A DNA stretch of 64,000 nucleotides from Arthrobacter livingstonensis (GTDB taxonomy: Bacteria; Actinomycetota; Actinomycetes; Actinomycetales; Micrococcaceae), in NCBI RefSeq assembly GCF_003219815.1, contig NZ_QJVD01000009.1, positions 62,001-126,000 of the forward strand. Reading direction: 5' to 3'. Below the pieces are notes generated by a model. The model had not been told where the DNA came from. It saw only the letters and a program-made list of their open reading frames with translations, and ran no database searches. Below, in pieces: positions 57,716-64,000 of this stretch (its first letter is position 1; every line of letters begins with the position of its first letter). Position numbers and translations under genes: made by a program.

Positions 57716-58671
57716 TCGCCAAAATGATATTCCGCCGGCTGCTGGTGAGTGTCGTCATTCTCTTCGCCGCATCGATGCTCGTTTTTGTGGCCACCCTCCT
57801 GCTGCCGGGCGACCCTGCCCAGGCCATCCTTGGCCAGCAGGCCACGCCCGCCCGGCTGGACGCGTTGCGCGAGCAGATGAGCCTCAACGACCCCGTCTGG
57901 CAGCGCTACCTCAACTGGATCGGCGGGCTGTTCGTTGGCGACCTTGGCTATTCCGCGGCCACAGGCGGTCCGGTCTCGGAGCTGCTCGGCGAACGCATCC
58001 AGGCCTCCCTCGTCCTGATGGGCCTGGCCTCCCTGGTTTCCATCCCCGTGGGCATCATTGTCGGCACGTTCTCCGCGCTCAGGCGGGGACGGCCCTTGGA
58101 CCATGTCGCCACCGGATTCAGCCTGGTGCTGGCCGCACTGCCGGAGTTCGTCGTCGGCATTGCGTTGATCACCCTGCTGTCCACCTCGGTGCTGAAGATT
58201 TTTCCGTCGGTCACCATGGCCCCTCCCGGGGAAGCCGTCTGGGCCTATCCGATCCAGCTGGTCCTGCCCACCCTGACCCTTGCCCTGGTGGTCACCCCCT
58301 ACATCGTGCGGATGATGCGGGCCACCATGCTTGAGGTCCTGGATTCCGGCTTCGTCGAAATGGCCCGCCTCAAGGGCGTACCCGAACGCGACGTCATCCT
58401 CAAGCACGCCGTCCCGCACGCACTGGCCCCCGTGGCCCAGGTGATTGCCATCCAGCTGGCCTGGATGGCCGGCGGCGTGGTCGTCATCGAATTCCTGTTC
58501 CGCTACCCCGGCATCGGCAGCGCCCTGGTGGACGCTGTCACCAACCGTGACGTCCAGGTGGTGCAGGCCCTGTCGATCCTCATTGCCGCGGCCTACATAG
58601 TGGTGAACCTCCTGGCAGACCTGGTGGGAATCCTCACCAATCCGAAACTACGCACGGAGGCAGTCCGATGA
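57712..58671 (+). CDS. ABC transporter permease (DppB type)
   Basis: A 319-residue permease with about six membrane helices. It starts MIAKMIFRRLLVSVVILFAASMLVFVATLLLPGDPAQ, and the BPD_transp_1 coupling loop is RLKGVPERDVILKHAVPHALAPV. The start is GTG 57712, overlapping the preceding stop (GTGA) with GGAG seven bases upstream; an ATG at 57694 is less likely. It pairs with the next permease in an oligopeptide-type importer. It overlaps the next gene by four bases. Confidence 0.93.
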   Translation: MIAKMIFRRLLVSVVILFAASMLVFVATLLLPGDPAQAILGQQATPARLDALREQMSLNDPVWQRYLNWIGGLFVGDLGYSAATGGPVSELLGERIQASLVLMGLASLVSIPVGIIVGTFSALRRGRPLDHVATGFSLVLAALPEFVVGIALITLLSTSVLKIFPSVTMAPPGEAVWAYPIQLVLPTLTLALVVTPYIVRMMRATMLEVLDSGFVEMARLKGVPERDVILKHAVPHALAPVAQVIAIQLAWMAGGVVVIEFLFRYPGIGSALVDAVTNRDVQVVQALSILIAAAYIVVNLLADLVGILTNPKLRTEAVR

Positions 58672-59555
58672 GCATTGCCGAAGCCCCCCTGGAAACGGTG
58701 GGGAAGGTCAAAAGGCCGCCCCGCCTGTTCGCCCGCATGATGCGCCAGCGCCAGGCACAGCTGGGCCTGGCGCTCACCGTCCTGGTCCTGGCCGTTGCCC
58801 TGCTGGGCCCGTTGCTGCTCCCCTGGATCACCGGTTTTACCAGCACCGAATTTACCGGGCGTCCGTTCAAGCCGGTAGGCATGTTCGGCACCGACAACCT
58901 GGGCCGCGACGTGCTCTCCCGCTTCCTGGACGGCGGACTGCGCCTGATCGTCTACGCGGCGCTCGCCACCTTGCTGGGCATGGCCGCGGGCGTGGCCGTC
59001 GGCATGACGGCGGCCTACTCGGCCGGCCGCCTGGACGGGCTGATCATGCGGGGAAACGACGTGTTGCTGGCCCTGCCACAGTTGGTCTTTGCCCTGCTGG
59101 CGATCACCGTGCTTGGCCCCAAGGGCTGGGTGCTGGTTGTGGTCATTGGCATCACCCATGCCCCGCGCATTGCCCGCGTCACCCGCTCCGCCACGGCGTC
59201 GGTCATCACCGAGGACTACATCCGCGCCAGCGAAATGTATGCCGTCCCCAAATGGAAGATCCTGGTCACCGAAGTGCTGCCCAACATCACCGGGCCGCTG
59301 ATGGTGGAACTGGGACTGCGCATGACCTACTCCATCGGCTTCGTCGCCTCACTGTCCTTCCTGGGCCTGGGCATGCAACCGCCCACCGCAGACTGGGGCC
59401 TGATGATCAATGAGAACCGGATTGCCCTGGTGGTCCAGCCGTGGGGAGTCATCCTGCCGGTCCTGGCCATCGCGGTGCTGACCGTGGGAACCAACCTGCT
59501 GACCGACTCGCTGGCGCGGGCCTCAGCCAACTTGAATGCGGGGAACCAGCCATGA
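58668..59555 (+). CDS. ABC transporter permease (DppC type)
   Basis: A 295-residue permease. The N-terminal cytoplasmic stretch is followed by a first helix (LGLALTVLVLAVALLGPLLLP), the FGTDNLGRDVLSRFLDGG periplasmic segment typical of DppC/OppC, and the EAA-type coupling loop YIRASEMYAVPKWKILVTEVLPNI. Near the C-terminus MTYSIGFVASLSFLGLGMQPPTADWG is a family signature. It overlaps both neighbouring genes by four bases (ATGA), indicating one transcript with coupled translation. Confidence 0.93.
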   Translation: MSIAEAPLETVGKVKRPPRLFARMMRQRQAQLGLALTVLVLAVALLGPLLLPWITGFTSTEFTGRPFKPVGMFGTDNLGRDVLSRFLDGGLRLIVYAALATLLGMAAGVAVGMTAAYSAGRLDGLIMRGNDVLLALPQLVFALLAITVLGPKGWVLVVVIGITHAPRIARVTRSATASVITEDYIRASEMYAVPKWKILVTEVLPNITGPLMVELGLRMTYSIGFVASLSFLGLGMQPPTADWGLMINENRIALVVQPWGVILPVLAIAVLTVGTNLLTDSLARASANLNAGNQP

Positions 59556-61276
59556 GCACAACTGTGATTGAACAGCACAAGACCACCAGCGCCCTGAGCG
59601 CAACGGGGCTGCGGGTCTCCACCGTCACGGGGGCCGAAATCCTCCACGGCATCAGCTTCACCCTCCAGCCGGGCAGGATCCTGGCCCTGGTGGGTGAGTC
59701 AGGCTCCGGAAAGACCACTGCCGGGCTGGCCTGCATGGGCCACTTCCGCCAGGGCCTGGAACTCACGGGCGGCTCCGTCACCCTCAACGGAGGCGAACAG
59801 GGCAACCTCCTGGAGCTGCCCGAACACCAGCTGCGCACGTTGCGCGGCGGGGAAATCTCCTATGTCCCCCAGGACCCGGCACTGTCGTTGAACCCCGCCA
59901 TGCGCATCGGCGAACAGATCCTGGAAACGCTGCGCGTCCACCACTTCGGGGACGCGACCGCCGAACGCCTCGAACGCGTGGCGGAGGTTCTGGCCGAAGT
60001 GGGCCTGGACAACAGCCGCAGCTACCAGCGCCGCTACCCGCACCAGCTTTCCGGCGGGCAGCAGCAGCGCGTGGGCATTGCCATGGCCTTTGCCTGCCGG
60101 CCCGCCGTCATGGTGCTCGATGAGCCCACCACCGGTCTGGATGTCACCACGCAGGCCGTGGTCCTGGAGACCATTGACCAGCTGGCGGAACGCCACCAGG
60201 TGGCGGGGCTTTACATCACCCACGACCTGGCCGTGGTGGCCACGGTCGCCGATGAGGTTGCCGTCATGCTCGCGGGCGACATCGTCGAGCACGGTTCCAC
60301 GGACCAGGTGCTGTTCTCCCCCAGCCACCCCTATACCCGTAGACTTCTGCGGGCCGTGCCTGACCTGGCCGGAAAACGACGGGTCGGCGAGGTGGAGGCC
60401 ATCACGGGCGAACATCCCCTGGTGGTTCCGGGCCCGCTCGGAATTCCCGACACCACCACGGCAACGCCGCGGGCTGATGACGCGAAGCTGCTGCCCGCCA
60501 CCGTGGCGGTCCGCGAACAAGAATCCGCACCGCTGCTACAGGTCCGCGGCCTTGCGCTGTCCTATGGCGGGCACAAGGTGCTCAACGGCATCGACTTCGA
60601 GCTGATGGAAGGCGAATCCATAATGCTGCTGGGCGAGTCGGGGTCCGGCAAGACCACCCTTTCGCGCTGTATGGCGGGCTTGAATGACAACTACACAGGC
60701 GCCGTCGAACTTTCCGGCGCTGAGCTGGCCACCGGCACCCGGAAACGTTCGGCCGGGGACCGCCGCCGGATCCAGTATGTCTTCCAGAGCCCGTTTTCCT
60801 CGCTGAACCCGCGCCGCACCATCGCCGAGTCCGTGGGTGTCCCCTTGCAGATGGCAGGCGTGGGCAACCGCAGGGATCGCCGGGCCAAGGTGCTTGAGGC
60901 ACTTGACCAGGTGCGCCTGGGCGGGAGCTACATGGACCGCCGCCCGGGTGAACTCAGCGGCGGGGAACGCCAGCGCGCGGCCATTGCACGGGCCCTGGTC
61001 AATGCGCCGTCTCTGCTGGTGTGCGACGAAATCACCAGTGCCCTGGACGTCTCCGTGCAGGCCTCCATCCTGGACCTGCTGCGGACGCTGCAGTCGGAGA
61101 CAGGGATGTCCATGCTCTTCGTAACCCACAACATTGCCCTGGCCCGGCACATTTCCCAGCGCCTGGCCGTGCTGCAGAAGGGCAGGATCGTGGATCTGGG
61201 CACCACCGAAGACGTCCTGACCAACCCGCAGCACGGCTACACCCAGGAGCTCCTGGCCAACGTCCCCACTTTCTAA
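59552..61276 (+). CDS. Double-domain ABC transporter ATPase (DppD-DppF fusion type)
   Basis: A 574-residue protein with two complete ATPase halves. The first half has Walker A GESGSGKTT at 48-56, signature LSGGQQQRVGIAMAF and Walker B VMVLDEPTTGLD. The second has Walker A GESGSGKTT near 361, signature LSGGERQRAAIARAL and Walker B LLVCDEITSALD. Fused ATPases of this kind occur in some dipeptide/glutathione-type importers. The start ATG 59552 overlaps the previous stop by four bases. It energises the two permeases just upstream. Confidence 0.94.
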   Translation: MSTTVIEQHKTTSALSATGLRVSTVTGAEILHGISFTLQPGRILALVGESGSGKTTAGLACMGHFRQGLELTGGSVTLNGGEQGNLLELPEHQLRTLRGGEISYVPQDPALSLNPAMRIGEQILETLRVHHFGDATAERLERVAEVLAEVGLDNSRSYQRRYPHQLSGGQQQRVGIAMAFACRPAVMVLDEPTTGLDVTTQAVVLETIDQLAERHQVAGLYITHDLAVVATVADEVAVMLAGDIVEHGSTDQVLFSPSHPYTRRLLRAVPDLAGKRRVGEVEAITGEHPLVVPGPLGIPDTTTATPRADDAKLLPATVAVREQESAPLLQVRGLALSYGGHKVLNGIDFELMEGESIMLLGESGSGKTTLSRCMAGLNDNYTGAVELSGAELATGTRKRSAGDRRRIQYVFQSPFSSLNPRRTIAESVGVPLQMAGVGNRRDRRAKVLEALDQVRLGGSYMDRRPGELSGGERQRAAIARALVNAPSLLVCDEITSALDVSVQASILDLLRTLQSETGMSMLFVTHNIALARHISQRLAVLQKGRIVDLGTTEDVLTNPQHGYTQELLANVPTF

Positions 61277-61284
61277 GGATGCCC

Positions 61285-62460
61285 ATGAACACAGCACCAG
61301 CCATCACCACCCACAACGACGGCCTCCCGGCAGCAGGCTTCGATGGCCTCAAGGATGTGTTTGCCACACACCTGGCCACGGCGGAGGGCGGCATGGCCTT
61401 TTGCGTGTACCGCGACGGCGCCCCGCTGGCCCGGTTCTACGGCGGGCGCACCGTGCGCGACGGCGGATCCCCGGCAGTGGGGGCCGGCGAAGCTGCGGAC
61501 TGGTCGGCAGGCACCATGGCCGTGCTGTTTTCCGGCACGAAGGGCGTGGTGGCCACGATTGCCGCGATTCTGGTGGACCGTGGACTGCTGGACCCGCACG
61601 CCACGGTGGCGGCCTACTGGCCGGAGTTTGCCGCAGCCGGGAAGGAATCCGTCACCGTGGCACACATCCTCAGCCACACCGTGGGGCTGGTCTACGTCGA
61701 TCCCGAGCCTGGCAAAAACCTGCGCTACGACAACAGGGCCCAGGCCGCGCTGCTGGCCGCCCAGGCTCCCCTGTGGACTCCCGGCAGCAGGGTCGCCTAC
61801 CACGCCCTGACGTACGGCTACCTGACCGCCGAACTGTTTTACCGGGCGACGGGCAAGACCGTGGGGACTCTGTTCAAGGAGCTTGTGGCCGGGCCCCTGG
61901 ACCTGGAGATCCACCTTGGCCTGCCCGAATCCCTCGACGGGCGGCTGGCCACGGTCTTCCGTTCGGACAACTACGCCATCAGCACGTTCCTCCAGGATCC
62001 CGTCCGCCGCAAGATCGTGGACCGGATGTACGGCCAGAGCCTCACCGGAACCGGCGACCCCTTCAACTCTGTGGAGATGCGCCGTGCGGAAATGGCCTCC
62101 GGCGGCGGCATAGCCACGGCTGACGCCATGGCGGCCCTGTACTCCGTCCTGGCGGCTCCCGCCGCTGCGCTGGTCTCCGCGGAGACCCTGGCCGCAGCGA
62201 CCACGACCTGGGCGGAAGGCGTGGATGCGGTCAATGACCGGCCGTTGCGCTTTGGCCTGGGCTATGAACTCGCCGATCCGCTGGGCAGCTATGGTCCCGT
62301 CGCCCCGGCCTTTGGGCATTCCGGCGCCGGCGGCGGCCTCCATGGCGCCTGGCCGGACAAGAACATCGGATTTTCGTTCCTGAGCAATGAGATGCTCTCC
62401 GAAGACCAGGACCGGCGCGCCAAGGACCTGCTGGCCGCCCTGGCCCGCACCGTCCCGTAG
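61285..62460 (+). CDS. Beta-lactamase-fold serine hydrolase/esterase
   Basis: A 391-residue serine hydrolase of the class C beta-lactamase/esterase group. The nucleophile motif SxxK is SGTK at 83-86; the tyrosine motif is probably YHALTYG, and a third element is FGHSGAGGG near residue 348. No signal peptide is present, so it is cytoplasmic. It is the last gene of the operon; the preferred ATG at 61285 has AAGGA. It may hydrolyse the imported ester or amide, for example an acyl-carnitine, but this is inference from location. Confidence 0.85.
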   Translation: MNTAPAITTHNDGLPAAGFDGLKDVFATHLATAEGGMAFCVYRDGAPLARFYGGRTVRDGGSPAVGAGEAADWSAGTMAVLFSGTKGVVATIAAILVDRGLLDPHATVAAYWPEFAAAGKESVTVAHILSHTVGLVYVDPEPGKNLRYDNRAQAALLAAQAPLWTPGSRVAYHALTYGYLTAELFYRATGKTVGTLFKELVAGPLDLEIHLGLPESLDGRLATVFRSDNYAISTFLQDPVRRKIVDRMYGQSLTGTGDPFNSVEMRRAEMASGGGIATADAMAALYSVLAAPAAALVSAETLAAATTTWAEGVDAVNDRPLRFGLGYELADPLGSYGPVAPAFGHSGAGGGLHGAWPDKNIGFSFLSNEMLSEDQDRRAKDLLAALARTVP

Positions 62461-62467
62461 TCCCTGC

Positions 62468-63184
62468 CTACAGCCCGGTGACCAGCTCGGTGTCCCGGGA
62501 GTAGGCGGTCAGGACGGCGGCCTCGACGGCGTCCACGGTAATCCCCGGGGCCAGGTCCTCGGCGGCACCGGCGGTGCGTGGGTCCCAGGCCAGGCCCAGG
62601 GCATCATAAGTGTCCACGAGAACCCCCCGGATGGGGGCCGAGTCCTGCACCACTATCACCGAGCTGAAAAGCCAGGCGCCGGCAACAACGCGCTGTGCCG
62701 TGCCCACCAGCTTGAGAGGGCCGGGCGTGCCCCGGCCAAATACGCTGAACTCGCCCGGGCAGTATTCGCCAGGGATCTCCCCCACCCCGGCGTCCACGCC
62801 GAGGGAGCGGAGAGCGTCGGTGAACAGTTCGCCAAAGAAGCCAAAACGGGCCTTGGCGTCGGCGATGGAATCTTCCTGCGGCTGGATGTGGTCCACGATC
62901 AGTGTGCCCCGGTGGTATGCCGCGGCACGGCCGCCGGCGCGGCGCACGGCCGGGATGAAGCCGTGGGCCAGTGATGCCTTCCTGGCCTCCGCGAAGCCCG
63001 CCAGCCGGGTGTCCCGCTGGCCGAAGGCCACGGTGGGCTCGGGCCTGTACAGGCGCAGCATGGCGGGAAGCCTCCCCGCCTTCACTTCCGCAAGCAGCTC
63101 CAGCCCGCGGTTCAGGTCCGCTTCGGCACCCAGCGACTCCGCCTGGCGGTGCACGGCCAGGCTTGGAGCCAGAAGACGGCTCAC
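62468..63184 (-). CDS. Lipoate--protein ligase A family protein
   Basis: A 238-residue member of the biotin/lipoate protein ligase fold. Key segments are RLYRPEPTVAFGQRDTRLAGF, the RRAGGRAAAYHRGTLIVDH substrate loop, and LKLVGTAQRVVAGAWLFSS with the likely catalytic lysine. It could transfer lipoate or octanoate, or be one of the less characterised relatives. The GTG overlaps the stop of the thioesterase gene by four bases, so the two are co-translated. It converges with the serine hydrolase gene after seven bases. Confidence 0.85.
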   Translation of the reverse strand: MSRLLAPSLAVHRQAESLGAEADLNRGLELLAEVKAGRLPAMLRLYRPEPTVAFGQRDTRLAGFAEARKASLAHGFIPAVRRAGGRAAAYHRGTLIVDHIQPQEDSIADAKARFGFFGELFTDALRSLGVDAGVGEIPGEYCPGEFSVFGRGTPGPLKLVGTAQRVVAGAWLFSSVIVVQDSAPIRGVLVDTYDALGLAWDPRTAGAAEDLAPGITVDAVEAAVLTAYSRDTELVTGL

Positions 63185-63993
63185 TTGGCGTGCGGGATGG
63201 GACGCACCGTCAGGATCTGTTCAGCGCGCCCAAATGGCCCGGTGACGTCGTGCAGCACCGAGGACGTTAATCCAATGCCGTCCCCCGCAAACGACACGTG
63301 CGTGTCAAGCCCCAGCCATTCGCCGACGGGCTCGCGGTAGACATGCACGGACAGGTCGACGTTGGGGAACATGTAGCTGCCGGCCCCGGGGGCCACTCGG
63401 GCGGCAATGCCGTTGGCGCTGTCCACCAGCCCCAGGAGGCGTACCAGCGCGGAGGTGGGCTCGCCGTCGACCATGTCATGGGGCGTGCGCAGCCAGGCAC
63501 GCCCGTGGCCGGGCCGGTGGCCGGGAACCGTGCGGCCCTCCAGGGAGGCAATGAAGCCACCGGGCCAGATGTTCAGGCCGTGCCAGGACTGGGACTCCGC
63601 GAGCGGGGTGAACTGCTCGTCCTCAATGGCCTGCACCGCCGTCGTATCCAGGGTGAGCATGCGCCACGCCGTCACGCGCACCGCGGTGCGGCCGCCGGCA
63701 ACCAGCTGCGCCTCCAGCAGCTCAATGGTGCGCCCTGGACGCAGCACCGTGGTTTCAATGTTGAATTCGCCGGCCGGAATCAGTCCGAGGATGTCAAAGT
63801 TGAACCGTGTCAGCCGCATGCCCTCGCGCGGCTCGAACTGTTCCAGTGCGCGAACCAGCAGGCCCGCCACGGGGGCCATGTGCTGTTCGTGATCGTTCCA
63901 CGCGCCTTGGGCATGAACGGTGGACTCGTAACGGCCGCCCCCCAGGTGCCGGTAGTACGCCTGTGAGCCGGAGGTTGTGGTGGTTTCGTGCAT
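63181..63993 (-). CDS. Double hot-dog acyl-CoA thioesterase-like protein
   Basis: A 270-residue protein with two hot-dog halves, as in TesB-like thioesterases. The N-terminal half contains GRYESTVHAQGAWNDHEQHMAPVAGLLVRALE and the RTIELLEAQLVAGGRTAVRVTAWRML strand pair. The C-terminal half includes FPNVDLSVHVYREPVGEWLGLDTHV and the GIGLTSSVLHDVTGPFGRAEQIL signature end. The substrate is an acyl-CoA of unknown chain length. It precedes the lipoate-ligase-like gene, and its promoter lies near the window edge. Confidence 0.85.
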   Translation of the reverse strand: MHETTTTSGSQAYYRHLGGGRYESTVHAQGAWNDHEQHMAPVAGLLVRALEQFEPREGMRLTRFNFDILGLIPAGEFNIETTVLRPGRTIELLEAQLVAGGRTAVRVTAWRMLTLDTTAVQAIEDEQFTPLAESQSWHGLNIWPGGFIASLEGRTVPGHRPGHGRAWLRTPHDMVDGEPTSALVRLLGLVDSANGIAARVAPGAGSYMFPNVDLSVHVYREPVGEWLGLDTHVSFAGDGIGLTSSVLHDVTGPFGRAEQILTVRPIPHAK

Positions 63994-64000
63994 GGCTACG

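Overview
The window is a stretch of chromosome from a high-GC actinobacterium, most likely a member of the Micrococcaceae (Arthrobacter and relatives). The evidence is the strong G/C third-position bias, frequent GTG/TTG starts, mycothiol-linked genes (mycoredoxin, S-(hydroxymethyl)mycothiol dehydrogenase), an acVLRF1-type release factor homologue, DUF6167/DUF948 and DUF6504 genes, and a thrS-HIT-pgsA...pdxS/pdxT-yebC-ruvCAB-yajC-secDF-relA backbone known from actinobacteria. No rRNA, tRNA, CRISPR array, prophage or insertion sequence was recognised.

Bases 1-13592 are a long leftward (minus) housekeeping block. Read in transcription order it runs rarA, rpsD, a DUF948 and a DUF6167 protein, alaS, ruvX, mltG, aroE, aroC, aroK, aroB, a TPR protein, efp and nusB, with many 0-4 nt junctions. 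It ends in a 65-bp tandem repeat and a perfect inverted repeat. From 13642 to 25023 the strands alternate: acVLRF1 (+), a GNAT gene (-), aspS and hisS (-), a membrane-anchored cyclophilin-type PPIase and a DUF349 protein (+), an AbiEi-like protein (+) and relA (-), which carries a 27-bp in-frame repeat array. Bases 25207-32637 hold secF, secD, yajC, ruvB, ruvA, ruvC, yebC and pdxT, all on minus.

A plus-strand insertion (asnB fused to a CofE-like domain, an M3 peptidase, a GNAT protein) and a decayed DapA-family pseudogene bracketed by inverted 32-bp-period repeats separate pdxT from pdxS. Then follow pgsA, a HIT protein, thrS, dnaE2 and a DUF6504 gene (minus). The pimA/acyltransferase genes that lie between pgsA and pdxS in mycobacteria are absent here.

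Bases 48042-64000 are accessory in character. They hold small GNAT/VOC/DUF5134 genes, an SRAP protein, and a mycothiol redox/formaldehyde group (mycoredoxin, S-hydroxymethylmycothiol dehydrogenase, metallo-beta-lactamase). The most coherent system is 52884-62460: an XRE-TetR fusion regulator followed by a tightly packed operon of a BKACE enzyme, an L-carnitine dehydrogenase-like enzyme, a hot-dog thioesterase, a complete oligopeptide-type ABC transporter with a double-ATPase protein, and a beta-lactamase-fold hydrolase. I read it as a carnitine (or acylcarnitine) to glycine betaine pathway with its own importer. The window ends with a lipoate-ligase-like protein and a double hot-dog thioesterase on minus.
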